The notes: generated from the letters alone by a model not told the origin. Shown: positions 52,730-61,511, counted from the first letter of the stretch. The stretch is DNA of 64,000 nucleotides from Paenibacillus phytohabitans (GCF_013141775.1 NZ_WHOB01000059.1:1-64000); one strand, 5' to 3'. Numbers and translations are program-made.

Positions 52730-54076
52730 CTACACCAAATTGCCGTACATGAAGAATACAATCGCACAGAGAATAATCCCGATAATCCAGCCTGTAGGAA
52801 TGGACATCTTCATATATTCCTTGGCCGGAACCTTCGTATATCCGAAGCCCCAGGCTACCCAGGATTGGGTAACGTCCAAATGCTGCGGCGCTACTGTAGT
52901 GATGGCGAACAAAGGATACAGGAACTGTACAGGCCAGGCTGCGGTAGCCACAACTACTGCCAGAATGGCCGAACCGGAACCGACCAGGTTCATCGGGCCG
53001 CGGAAGAAGCCGAGCGGTGTCAGGATGGCGAATACGATACAGAGCAATAACGCCGTCTGAGGCATTGCACCGTCAAGCAAGGTTTTGAAATAAGGCGAAG
53101 CATAGGTTGCCGCATTATTGAACATGGACAATGTGAGCAAGAATCCGATCATCGGCGCCACATCGATGGCCCCGTCTGCGAATTGCTTAGACAGCATTCT
53201 GCAAACGCTTGCAAAACCACCCTTTAACTTGCCGCAGGTCAGTAAGGCGAACAGACCGGCAACGATAAATCCGAAGATAATCGGAAGCTTGAACACCACC
53301 ACACCGATTACCGGCAGGATGATGGAAATCCAGGAGATTGCAGGGGCATCAACCGTAGTTCCGGCATCCGGAGTGGCTGCCCAGGCACGGGAGACCTTCT
53401 TGTTCATGGACAGGTTAGATACCACCAGAACAACGATCAGGGAGACAGCCATCGCAATCATGCCGAATTTGAAGTATGTATTGTAGTCGTAGCTGGCATA
53501 ACTTTCATTGGCTGTGGCAAAAATAGCCTGATACTGCTTGAAGTTAACAATGTTCCCGAAAATACCGGCCATAATGGAGCCCATGAAGGAGAACAAGGCA
53601 ATCGGTGAAGGTATTCCCAGTGACAGCATGATCGGCAGTACGATTACGGCAATGGAGATTACCGGACCGATACCCGTCATAGAGGTGAAGATTACCGCAG
53701 TAACAATACATAAGAGCGACATCGTAATTCTTGGTTTGTCTCCGCCGAGCTCTACCACCTTACGGATCAGCGTTGCAGCAATCCCTGTGTCGATCAAGAC
53801 TCTGCCGAAGAAGGCGCCGAAGAAGATGTTAACCAGAATCGCTTTACCGTAGTTCTCCGGACCCGTCTGGAAGACGTTCGTCAGGACGTCAATAAAGGTC
53901 TTGCCCTCCATAACGGAGGTTGGATGAATAGAATTGCCGATCAGGGCAATCGAGGTCCACAGGACCGACATGACGAAGAAACCCACCATGAGGTTATACC
54001 CCTTGACGCAATACCACACCAATCCAAAAAATGATAATACCATAATGAAACCGATTACAACATTAGCCACATCCAC
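52730..54076 (-). CDS. Ion-transporter-superfamily permease (GntP/CitMHS-like)
   Basis: A 448-residue membrane protein with about 11-12 helices. Gly-rich re-entrant segments (VIFTSMTGIGPVISIAVIV, TPLGFFRGPMNLVGSG) resemble ion-transporter permeases for carboxylates or gluconate. I choose GTG 54076, seven bases after AGGAGG. The longer frame to 54142 lacks such a site. It is the first gene of the HyuA operon and probably imports the substrate of that enzyme. Confidence 0.8.
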   Translation of the reverse strand: MDVANVVIGFIMVLSFFGLVWYCVKGYNLMVGFFVMSVLWTSIALIGNSIHPTSVMEGKTFIDVLTNVFQTGPENYGKAILVNIFFGAFFGRVLIDTGIAATLIRKVVELGGDKPRITMSLLCIVTAVIFTSMTGIGPVISIAVIVLPIMLSLGIPSPIALFSFMGSIMAGIFGNIVNFKQYQAIFATANESYASYDYNTYFKFGMIAMAVSLIVVLVVSNLSMNKKVSRAWAATPDAGTTVDAPAISWISIILPVIGVVVFKLPIIFGFIVAGLFALLTCGKLKGGFASVCRMLSKQFADGAIDVAPMIGFLLTLSMFNNAATYASPYFKTLLDGAMPQTALLLCIVFAILTPLGFFRGPMNLVGSGSAILAVVVATAAWPVQFLYPLFAITTVAPQHLDVTQSWVAWGFGYTKVPAKEYMKMSIPTGWIIGIILCAIVFFMYGNLV

Positions 54077-54114
54077 AAAATAACCTCCTGTAATAGGAAT
54101 ATATGAATAACATG

Positions 54115-54175
54115 CTAACATGCTATATAGCCTCACTGACATGTTAGTTTGTCTCGGGAAAATATTAACATGTTA
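54115..54175 (-). promoter_or_regulatory. Candidate operator cluster for the GntR regulator
   Basis: Three related boxes: TTAACATGTTAG with perfect dyad TAACATGTTA (54166-54175), CTGACATGTTAG about 28 bases away (54136-54147) and an inverted CTAACATG (54115-54122). They lie 40-100 bases upstream of the permease start, around a TATATA that could serve as -10. Confidence 0.55.
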
Positions 54176-54359
54176 GTTACTCGGGCGTCAACACAATTCT
54201 GCGCGGTGAATTCCACTGCCTTGTCAGCCTCAAAAACACTGATAAACGTTGATTCTGCCGGGTGAACCAGTGACTTATCCGCAGGGAAAAAGTGCGAAAT
54301 TAACATGATATCTCCTTATCAGGAGGAGTTACTGTCAGGAAGGACACACGGTGGGATAA

Positions 54360-54640
54360 TTAGTGCTGGGTATGCTGGCGCTAGACCGGGTGGATGATTC
54401 GAGGCGGATCGGTGACCTGAGGCTAATAATGACATATGGCGGATGGATGACGTGTGGTGGGAATAGATGGATTGAAAACAGCTGGGTTGGAGCGATATTG
54501 ATAGGGATGGTGTTAGCTTGGGTTGGTATGAAGAAAGTTGTTGGTGTTGGTGCTTCTGCCGCTGACGGTTGAGGTGGAGCTGGGAGCCCTGTTAGGGGTT
54601 GGGTGGGAGTTAGTTGGTTAGTTGAGGTTGGAAGTTTGAG
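54360..54640 (+). other. Strongly G-skewed non-coding stretch
   Basis: Counting 54481-54600 gives 51 G and 13 C. The run is made of GGTTGG, GGATGG and TTGGTG-like words. A 69-codon open frame at 54363 has no convincing ribosome binding site and its composition is that of the skew, so I do not call a gene. Confidence 0.7.
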
Positions 54641-54649
54641 TTATCGAAC

Positions 54650-54830
54650 TATACGTCTATGCTGCCACTACTCCTTGCGGACACCAGAGACGTTATATCC
54701 GGAAAATAGGATGTTTTATGAGTCTTGCGGACTGAGATGCACTTATTCCTTCAATCTATCGCCCTTTCTTTGCCATTTATCCTAAATAACGCCCCTCATG
54801 TCCGCAAGTCCACCACATAATCGCGTAACG
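54650..54830 (+). repeat. Possible family III intergenic repeat
   Basis: CTTGCGGACACCAGAGACG and CTTGCGGACTGAGATGC are two related boxes, and the reverse motif TGTCCGCAAG follows at about 54800. The GCGGACTGAGAT core is shared with 45621-45632. No gene is seen in 54641-54916. Confidence 0.4.
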
Positions 54831-54916
54831 AACAAGCATGTCACATTGATTAAGCTCGTCCTCTGAATAAGATAATTCTGGTCGCAGACCGTACCGAAAA
54901 ACACTTTAGAATGCAC

Positions 54917-55372
54917 TTATATCCATGTTTGAAATGATTTATTGACCATCTTTACATTGTTCATTTTTGCCCAACTCTTTAAATCCGAGATACCTTTATC
55001 TTCATCCTTTGAATACCTGAATGCCATATCCAATGGGACGATCTTCCTCCTGTAAGGCAATATCCCAATAACAGGTTTAAAGTAACCCCTGATCATTATC
55101 ACTTTAATATCCTTTGAATCAACAATATTCCCGTTTAATATAATTTGCTCATTAGATAAGCATAACTCGGTTAGTTTCTTAAAAAAGGTTCTGTACAATG
55201 CAAGTAATAGTAGAACTAAACCCAAAAGAACCACTGTTAACGAAGTGTAGAATACCCCACTCTGATTCCATAATCTCACTACAAGAACAGATTGACTCGA
55301 TATCATAGCAATCATGCCTATAATGGTTCCAATCCTTGATGGATTTTTAACTGGATACTTTATTTCCGTCAA
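54917..55372 (-). CDS. Hypothetical membrane protein, AT-rich
   Basis: A 151-residue protein with two hydrophobic helices (about 15-32 and 42-62) followed by a cytosolic part rich in beta strands that could be a PH-like domain (LCLSNEQIILNGNIVDSKDIK). It starts at TTG 55372, seven bases after AGGAGG, which supports a real gene. Function unknown. Its base composition is clearly more AT-rich than genes elsewhere in the window. Confidence 0.65.
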   Translation of the reverse strand: MTEIKYPVKNPSRIGTIIGMIAMISSQSVLVVRLWNQSGVFYTSLTVVLLGLVLLLLALYRTFFKKLTELCLSNEQIILNGNIVDSKDIKVIMIRGYFKPVIGILPYRRKIVPLDMAFRYSKDEDKGISDLKSWAKMNNVKMVNKSFQTWI

Positions 55373-55427
55373 CGTTGTCCCTCCTGGTCAAATCCCTTTA
55401 TTAGAATACCATGCGAAACTCCCGGTG

Positions 55428-55802
55428 CTACGCTTCTTTGATTTTCCTTTCAATTACGTAGAATAATAAAAAACCGAACATCAGACCGCTAATTGTATGA
55501 GCTGTTGTTCCCGGAGTGATCACAAGGTAGCCCAAAGGTAAATCATAATAAGAAATAGATAGACCCGACCAAAATAATAATGGAAGTAAAGAGACATAGA
55601 GTGAAGGAATGCCGAATATACAGAGCTTAAGCCAATTTATTGTCCATTCTCCAGTCTTCCGTAGTAATTCAAAGAATCTTAGCAAACCGAGTAATAATCC
55701 AAAGAAAATCGGAAAGAGAACAGAAAAGACAACGCTGGTTTTAAGTTGATAGGTCTTAATTGCTTCCCGTTCGGCAGCCCAACAGGATTGACAATCCCCC
55801 AT
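55428..55802 (-). CDS. Hypothetical membrane protein, AT-rich
   Basis: A 124-residue protein. CQSCWAAE near the start is a small Cys pair. Three hydrophobic helices follow at about 23-45, 58-80 and 95-118. The ATG at 55802 has GGGAG seven bases upstream. The function is unknown and there is no close neighbour in an obvious pathway. Confidence 0.6.
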   Translation of the reverse strand: MGDCQSCWAAEREAIKTYQLKTSVVFSVLFPIFFGLLLGLLRFFELLRKTGEWTINWLKLCIFGIPSLYVSLLPLLFWSGLSISYYDLPLGYLVITPGTTAHTISGLMFGFLLFYVIERKIKEA

Positions 55803-55900
55803 CGTCTTTCTCCCATTATAAAAACCTCCTCCTTCACATTTATATAATAATATTAAGTATTCCGCCGATTAGTTGATTAAAATAACATCATCCATCCATT

Positions 55901-56911
55901 TCATTCTAGTAGACTTGCTACTGAATTGGTATAGCTCTCTACCCAATGCGAAAATGGCAACTCATTATCCCAAGTAACCATATTCATTGCTTTTGCACAG
56001 CCCCAATCCAAGACTCGTTGATGAAGCATATGTACTTTGATACGTTTTTTTAAGGCTTCCTTTTCTTCTGAACCATCGAAATAAACTTTTAAAAGATGAC
56101 TAGCGAGTTCGGCTTCACCGTTATCTAAATAGATCGTAATCATCTTTATCAAATCAGAAATAGGGTCTCCAAAATATGAATTAGTGAAATCAAATAAGCC
56201 GCTTATTTCCCAGCTGTTCATTCCTGGGTGTATGAGGAAGTTTCCAGGCTTGAAATCGCCCATCACGAAGCTTGGAGAGGTAAAATCATCAAAAGCCTCT
56301 TTGGAGTCCTCCATTAATAAATTGGCCCATCTTAAATCTTCATCTGTTATTACTGAATACTTCTTAGCATCTTCTAACCAAAACTTAATTCGATTATACA
56401 GCCATATCGTATAACTTCCCTCAAAGGCAGCAATATTGAGATTATTGGTATCGAGTTCGCCGAAGCGGGTAACTTTCCAGCTATGCAGATCAGCTAAAGT
56501 CTTCGCAATTGATTCTGCTATTTTGAACTTGTCTGCTGTACTTAGTGTGATCTTTAGATGTTCTGAATTCATATGTTCGCCTTGTAGGCAAGGCATTAAA
56601 GAGTAGCTCCATCCAAATATCTCTTCTGAATCATCGATTAGATAGGGAGTAGGAACAGTTACATTCGTTCTTTTATGTATGTTTTCTATAAAGTACTTTT
56701 CCTCAATGAATTGTCCGGGATACAATGGATTTCCTTTTAGAATAAATTCTCCTTCGTTTGAGGAAACATACATCGTTTGTCCCATAGCACCATTCACAGT
56801 TTTTTGGAAAGAAATAAGTTTACCTAAATTAAATTTATCAAGCATCAACTGCATTTGATCATCATGTACTACCCCTAACTTATTTGATGCAAAAATTATT
56901 GCAGCAGTCAC
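55901..56911 (-). CDS. APH-family phosphotransferase
   Basis: A 336-residue aminoglycoside-phosphotransferase-like kinase. FVMGDFKPGNFLIH is the catalytic-loop equivalent of HGDxxxxN, with Met in place of the usual His, and GLFDFTNSYFGDPISDL is the metal-binding motif. The N-terminal lobe has GAMGQTMYV. It starts at GTG 56911 seven bases after AAGGAGG. The substrate could be a sugar, choline or an antibiotic. Its AT-rich composition matches the two genes downstream. Confidence 0.8.
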   Translation of the reverse strand: MTAAIIFASNKLGVVHDDQMQLMLDKFNLGKLISFQKTVNGAMGQTMYVSSNEGEFILKGNPLYPGQFIEEKYFIENIHKRTNVTVPTPYLIDDSEEIFGWSYSLMPCLQGEHMNSEHLKITLSTADKFKIAESIAKTLADLHSWKVTRFGELDTNNLNIAAFEGSYTIWLYNRIKFWLEDAKKYSVITDEDLRWANLLMEDSKEAFDDFTSPSFVMGDFKPGNFLIHPGMNSWEISGLFDFTNSYFGDPISDLIKMITIYLDNGEAELASHLLKVYFDGSEEKEALKKRIKVHMLHQRVLDWGCAKAMNMVTWDNELPFSHWVESYTNSVASLLE

Positions 56912-57093
56912 ATAATGACCTCCTTTTATTTGCCCAGTCTGTTGAGGCTTACATTTCTTCTCTTGCTTGAACCGATCGAATTGCCAGTAAAATTTTCCAT
57001 GTGTATAATATTACCAGACAAATGTTGCCTAACACAATGCCTATACTGATCCATCTGGACTGACTCCGCCTGTATTCATTTCCAATTCTCCAC

Positions 57094-57144
57094 AACAAAA
57101 GACCCGTACATTACCTATAAGGTAAAATGTACGGGTCTTTTGTT
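57094..57144 (-). terminator. Terminator after tRNA-Leu
   Basis: A 19-base perfect arm pair (57094-57112 with 57126-57144) with core GACCCGTACAT/ATGTACGGGTC, ending in TTTTGTT on the minus strand just past the tRNA. Confidence 0.85.
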
Positions 57145-57155
57145 GAAATCAGTGA

Positions 57156-57239
57156 TGCGGTCAAGAGGACTCGAACCTCCACGATATTGCTATCACTGGC
57201 ACCTGAAGCCAGCGCGTCTGCCAATTCCGCCATGACCGC
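57156..57239 (-). tRNA. tRNA-Leu (anticodon CAG)
   Basis: An 84-base class II tRNA on the minus strand. The acceptor arms GCGGTCA and TGACCGC pair. The anticodon stem CTGGC/GCCAG holds the loop TTCAGGT, giving anticodon CAG. A long variable arm and the T loop GTTCGAGTC are present. The 3' CCA is not encoded, since TCA follows the discriminator A. Confidence 0.95.
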
Positions 57240-57428
57240 ATATTAGGTTGACTTGCTTACGCAGTCACAAGATAGATCTTATCATGCTGGGATTTCAGAG
57301 TCAACCTTTTTATCCTTTTTTTAATTTTTGTTTATTTCCAATAATTTTCAAGATGAATATTGCATTTACTTACCCAAAGGATGTATAATGAGAACAAAGG
57401 TTCGCATACTATAAATGAGGTGATTTAT

Positions 57429-57887
57429 ATGGCGACTACCAAGAGAAACACCCTAATCACACCAACACTTCCTGAAGATATAACCAAAGACGAATTGTCC
57501 CTTGTCAGAAGCTATCTGCTGCTAACGTTTATCCATAAAGTGTTTGAGCGCGATTGCCGAGTTATTGGTAAGAGCGGTCTCTTCAAGACTCCACAGCTCT
57601 ACATGGAGCTGGTCTCCAGCGCCACGAAGAAGACTTCGCTGATGCTGCAGGAGGTTACCCGTGAGCTTACGTCGCATCAGTTGAAGATCAATACCATCCG
57701 CCAGGATCAGCGCGGCGTTACGGCCGAGTATACCTGCCGGGGATACTCCGGGGATATCCATATCCTATGGCCCGGCTTCCGTAATGAGATGATGCTGCGC
57801 ATGCGCGCTTATCTCGGGCTGGGTGCCGAGCTTGCCTCCGTTCTTCCCCGTGAAGAACGTGTCGAGCAGATGGCCTTGTCCTTTTAG
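57429..57887 (+). CDS. Conserved hypothetical protein
   Basis: A 152-residue soluble protein not recognised. It is rich in helices in the first two thirds (TKDELSLVRSYLLLTFIHKVFE) with a Cys-Arg-Gly-Tyr segment (AEYTCRGYSGDIHILWPGF) in the last third. ATG 57429 follows GAGGTG. A longer frame from 57360 would cross this site. A strong terminator follows 20 bases after the stop codon, which supports an expressed monocistronic gene. Confidence 0.7.
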   Translation: MATTKRNTLITPTLPEDITKDELSLVRSYLLLTFIHKVFERDCRVIGKSGLFKTPQLYMELVSSATKKTSLMLQEVTRELTSHQLKINTIRQDQRGVTAEYTCRGYSGDIHILWPGFRNEMMLRMRAYLGLGAELASVLPREERVEQMALSF

Positions 57888-57907
57888 GCCGTTACTGGTT
57901 AATCCAC

Positions 57908-57943
57908 AAAGAGCCTCGTCCAATTTATTGGACGAGGCTCTTT
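57908..57943 (+). terminator. Strong rho-independent terminator
   Basis: AAAGAGCCTCGTCCAA (57908-57923) pairs perfectly with TTGGACGAGGCTCTTT (57928-57943) with a four-base loop and a T run. Confidence 0.92.
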
Positions 57944-58074
57944 TGTGTGCCTACACATCCCTACAGTTTCCATATAGTTTGAATTTGAACAAAAGCGGAA
58001 CCATTCCATTTCCTCATACCTGTCCCGTTGTCCGCAGAGCGAGCCTGAGATTGTTAAATTAACACGATAAGCAT

Positions 58075-58253
58075 AATTGTTGTACGTATTGCAACTTAGA
58101 TACCTCGATACCTGGGCATTCGGACAGATTGTTGTATGAAATACAATAATTCCTCCACCAAACCGCTAGAACAAAGAGAGATGTTGCCTTTTATACAACA
58201 ATTTTGGATTAGGGCCGAATTCCGGAGGAAAATGTTGTATTCTGTGCAGGATT
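58075..58253 (-). repeat. Structured intergenic repeat, family II, copy 2
   Basis: On the minus strand this aligns over about 180 bases with 13930-14109. ATTGTTGTATAAAAGGCA faces TGTATTTCATACAACAAT, keeping pairing at 14 of 18 positions and showing a C-G to T-A exchange against copy 1. It fills the gap between the terminator at 57943 and the gene ending at 58399, where no gene is seen. Confidence 0.65.
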
Positions 58254-58398
58254 TTTATAAGCAATGTGATCTCTGATACAAATATCGGGATACGAATTAC
58301 TTGCGGCAATAGCGGCCGGAATTCACCTATTCTCTGTAGTCGCGGCTACCCCAAAATCGAAAATCAAAAGTTCAACCAGTATCGTGCGCGGCCCTCCT

Positions 58399-59076
58399 CT
58401 ACTTAATGACCTTTTCAATCTCCTTCATCCCCGCAGCCGGGAACAGCTTCGCCACATGCTCAGCAATCCGTGACTTCGAGTCCGCAGGCTTATCAGCGTA
58501 ACGCGAGGTAACCCATTCTTCCCCGTATACATGCTCACTCATCGCATACCGCCCGACTCCCCAGCCGTACGGACGCCCCTCTTTATCATGCTTGTATTCG
58601 AATCTGCTGGCTGTAATATAGGTCTGCATCTGCAGATGCGTCATTGCGGTATCGAAGCCCTTGGCCCCGTTTTTCCCGAAGCCGGCCAGCTGCTTGAGCT
58701 CATTGGAGAGCAGTCCCTCATTGTGTTCCATTAACACATCCATAATTTGTTTGCTGGGCATGGAGGCCAGTCCATCATCATATCTGGCGTCGAAGTCGTA
58801 TCCGTCCCGGCGGTAATTGGCGAAGTCAGGGTACCATGCTTTGCTGATAAACCCGGCTTTTTTGTTAAAAAGCTTCGCATAAGCGATCTCGCCCCCTGCC
58901 GCAACTTCCTCACGCCACTCCCACGGTCCTTCCACATCCTTCACGAACCAGTAGCCCGCAGGAGTACACTCCTGCAGGGAGAAACCATCAATCTCACAGC
59001 GGAATAACGGAAGGAAACCGATCTCACGCACCAGATCAGCTAACTCCTGCGCATTCTTAATTACAGGCAGCTTCAT
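58399..59076 (-). CDS. AlkZ-related/winged-helix-like conserved protein
   Basis: A 225-residue soluble protein. The order of motifs (LVREIGFLPLF, PWEWREEVAAGGEIAYAKLFNKKAGFIS, then helices with GLLSNELKQLAGFGKNGAKGFD) resembles the AlkZ-related proteins of Firmicutes, which share winged-helix features with the DNA glycosylase AlkZ/YcaQ. The catalytic QxQ/QxD motif of true AlkZ is not visible. It overlaps the upstream SDR gene by four bases (ATGA), so the two are coupled. Confidence 0.6.
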   Translation of the reverse strand: MKLPVIKNAQELADLVREIGFLPLFRCEIDGFSLQECTPAGYWFVKDVEGPWEWREEVAAGGEIAYAKLFNKKAGFISKAWYPDFANYRRDGYDFDARYDDGLASMPSKQIMDVLMEHNEGLLSNELKQLAGFGKNGAKGFDTAMTHLQMQTYITASRFEYKHDKEGRPYGWGVGRYAMSEHVYGEEWVTSRYADKPADSKSRIAEHVAKLFPAAGMKEIEKVIK

Positions 59077-59864
59077 GACCGACCTCCCGGTTCATACGTC
59101 CAGCCTTCGTCCCCGTGATAGATCATCAGCTTGGACATTCCGCCATCGATATTTATATTCTCCCCGGTGATGAACCCAGCAGCATCACTGCACAGGAAAA
59201 GCACCACAGCCGCGATATCCGGCGGTATTCCGACCCGTCCGGCCGGATGCTGCAGCCGGTCCGGTTCTGAATGAACCGGGTCCGCTGCTTCTCCCGTACC
59301 ATGATAGGCAGTGGTATCAATCCAACCGGGGCTGATCGCATTCACCCGCACTTTACCGGCCAGACTTACACTAAGGCCGTGGGTCAACGCGCCAATCCCG
59401 CCTTTGGCGGCCGTATAGCTCTCGGTATCCGGCTGGGACATGCGCTCCCGGCTTGAAGATATATTCACGATGGATGCTCCCGGAGCAAAATATTCCTTAA
59501 GCCGCAGTGTCAAATAATACGGTGCAGTAACCCCGATCCGCTGCACATATTCGAAATCCTCGTAGCTGCACTCCGACAGCAGGCCTTTTTTGCTGATGCA
59601 GGCATTGTTAATCAGGTAATCCACGTGTCCGAATCTGCTGATAACCTGTGCGGTGAAATCCTCAATAACCGAACGCTCAGCAATATCTCCCTGATAGAAA
59701 AAAAGCCGCTTCGCTCCATACCGTTCCTCCAGCCAGTGTCCGGCCGCAAGATCAGTATCTATACAGGCAACCACCGCTCCCGCCTTCAGCAGCTCCTCCG
59801 TAATACAGCGTCCAATTCCGTTAGCACCGCCGGTGACGACAGAGATTTTATTCTGATGGTTCAT
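59073..59864 (-). CDS. Short-chain dehydrogenase/reductase
   Basis: A 263-residue NAD(P)-dependent oxidoreductase: cofactor loop TGGANGIG, NNACIS, catalytic Ser in VNISSSRE, Tyr/Lys in SYTAAKGG and C-terminal GFITGENINIDGGMS. ATG 59864 follows AAGGAGGAG. The frame is open to 59912, but that start lies before the ribosome binding site. It is coupled to the AlkZ-related gene. The substrate is unknown. Confidence 0.87.
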   Translation of the reverse strand: MNHQNKISVVTGGANGIGRCITEELLKAGAVVACIDTDLAAGHWLEERYGAKRLFFYQGDIAERSVIEDFTAQVISRFGHVDYLINNACISKKGLLSECSYEDFEYVQRIGVTAPYYLTLRLKEYFAPGASIVNISSSRERMSQPDTESYTAAKGGIGALTHGLSVSLAGKVRVNAISPGWIDTTAYHGTGEAADPVHSEPDRLQHPAGRVGIPPDIAAVVLFLCSDAAGFITGENINIDGGMSKLMIYHGDEGWTYEPGGRS

Positions 59865-59988
59865 ATGCTCCTCCTTAGGCAGTTCAATGTAAGGGTCCTG
59901 CAAAATCAGCAAAAGTACGCTCTGGAGCGTACTCAGCTGAGTGTAAAGCTGTATTTAAAAACGGCATCTAGCGAATCCTGTTTGCTTT

Positions 59989-60207
59989 TTACAAAGAATC
60001 TGCTTCCGGTCTCGGCTCGCTGAACGGCTGATACAGGTAGTTCCGGTCCAGCTTCACAACACGCTTATTCGGACGCCGGATCATTACCTGGGACTCATCC
60101 CAGGCCAGCACAATCCCCTTGACATCATTGCTCTCCAGTCCATCCCGCACAACACGTATCCTTTCACCGGAAATCCGGTAGGCATCCAGCTGTTCATCAC
60201 TGATCAT
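59989..60207 (-). CDS. Small conserved hypothetical protein
   Basis: A 72-residue basic protein beginning MISDEQLDAYRISGERIRVV. The beta-rich middle (VKGIVLAWDESQVMIRRPNKRVVKLDR) suggests a small barrel such as an Sm- or SH3-like fold, and the DxxDVKGIVLAWD pattern fits a nucleic-acid or surface-binding module. There is no signal peptide. Function unknown. Confidence 0.6.
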   Translation of the reverse strand: MISDEQLDAYRISGERIRVVRDGLESNDVKGIVLAWDESQVMIRRPNKRVVKLDRNYLYQPFSEPRPEADSL

Positions 60208-60338
60208 TATTGTTCTACTCCCCTCTCTGTCCTTAGCTTGTCCAATATTTGCCTAAATCGAATCATGAAAAAGACCCAAATGATAAATCATCCGGGTCTA
60301 GTTACGAACTGGGTAAGTCTGTATGTCTTATGAAGTTC

Positions 60339-60656
60339 TTATATCAGCGCTTCATTCTTCTCAAACCAGAAGTCAAGAACTTTAGCGGACATCACCCGTT
60401 GTTCCAGATATTCTACCTGATGATCGGTGAATTTCTGTCTCCAGTTGAAGGACAGCTCTTCACACAAACTTGTGATTGTCAGAAGCTCCGACCAAGCTAC
60501 GTAGCGTTTGTACCAGAAAAACTGAGGATGTTCGATCATATAGGGATACAAATCGTCGAACTCCGTATGTTTGCAATCCAGCGCACGTTCGAAGTGATCC
60601 TTAGCCTCGGTTAGTTTATCAATAAAAAATTGCTCTGTCACCGGTTCTTTCCCCAT
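60339..60656 (-). CDS. Small conserved hypothetical protein
   Basis: A 105-residue, largely helical acidic protein with several aromatic residues (HPQFFWYKRYVAWSEL). The function is not recognised. A weak hairpin with AGACCC/GGGTCT arms lies downstream at about 60267-60299. Confidence 0.55.
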   Translation of the reverse strand: MGKEPVTEQFFIDKLTEAKDHFERALDCKHTEFDDLYPYMIEHPQFFWYKRYVAWSELLTITSLCEELSFNWRQKFTDHQVEYLEQRVMSAKVLDFWFEKNEALI

Positions 60657-60764
60657 TGTGACGCCTCCTCTCTCATGTCTAATTTTTATTATAAAGGAAA
60701 ACTTATAGGGTGAAAAGCAGATGTTTCAAAAATAGGCTATGTTCCTGTATTTGTCACTTTAATC

Positions 60765-61334
60765 TTACCCAAAAGTAATCGTCCCCTCACTAAGTGAGGT
60801 AATATCGACAAGCGACTCCAGACGGATACCCTGTTCCCGGATTGTACGGGCGCCAGCCTGGAAGCTTTTCTCGACCACTACGCCCAGACCCACAAGTTCG
60901 GCACCGGAACGCTGGATGATCTTGATCAGGCCGCGCGCGGCGTCGCCGTTGGCGATAATATCGTCGATGAAGAGGATTTTGTCATTCTCCGAGATGTATT
61001 GGCGGGACAGCATAATGTCCGTGACGATCCCTTTGGTAAAAGACGGCACCCGTTCGCATAAGGCATCGGGATCCGCGAGCAGCGTTTTTTTGCGCCGGGC
61101 AAAGACCAGCGGCACCTTCATCTCATAAGCGGTGGCAAATGCCACGGCAATACCCGAAGACTCCACGGTAACTACGCGTGTCACTCCAGCCTCAGCAAAT
61201 CTGCGGGCAAACTCCCGTCCCATTTCCATCGTCAGCATCGGATCAACCTGGTGGTTGAGTAGACCGTCCAGCTTCAGCACCTGATCCGAAATGACGACCC
61301 CTTCCTCCAAAATCCGCTGTTTCAATATTTCCAT
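60765..61334 (-). CDS. xpt: Xanthine phosphoribosyltransferase
   Basis: A 189-residue purine salvage enzyme that makes XMP from xanthine and PRPP. The N terminus MEILKQRILEEGVVISDQVLKLDGLLNHQVDP and the PRPP loop ILFIDDIIANGDAARGL match Bacillus Xpt, and the length is exact for the family. No purine riboswitch core is visible upstream, unlike many Bacillus xpt genes, and no pbuX permease gene follows. Confidence 0.93.
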   Translation of the reverse strand: MEILKQRILEEGVVISDQVLKLDGLLNHQVDPMLTMEMGREFARRFAEAGVTRVVTVESSGIAVAFATAYEMKVPLVFARRKKTLLADPDALCERVPSFTKGIVTDIMLSRQYISENDKILFIDDIIANGDAARGLIKIIQRSGAELVGLGVVVEKSFQAGARTIREQGIRLESLVDITSLSEGTITFG

Positions 61335-61511
61335 GACTTTGAACCTCCATTACCTTTATAATTCCAGACGTTCCACTGTAATACCAGCTTATTCACAAGG
61401 CGGAAGTCATGTCCTTCTGTTCCTCATCATAACCTGTACTATGCGGACTGCACAAGGCAATCCTGCCCGCACCGCTATTTAAATCTTCGCAGCATTCAGA
61501 GGAGGAGAGCC

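Noticed and set aside
54363..54572. A 69-codon open frame
   Set aside because: No convincing ribosome binding site; its composition is just that of the G-skewed stretch.
57156..57239. Phage or island attachment at tRNA-Leu
   Set aside because: No integrase and no visible direct repeat of the tRNA end were seen on either side.
61335..61511. Purine riboswitch upstream of xpt
   Set aside because: I looked for the conserved TATA...GTTTCTACC...CCGTAAA core on the minus strand and did not see it.
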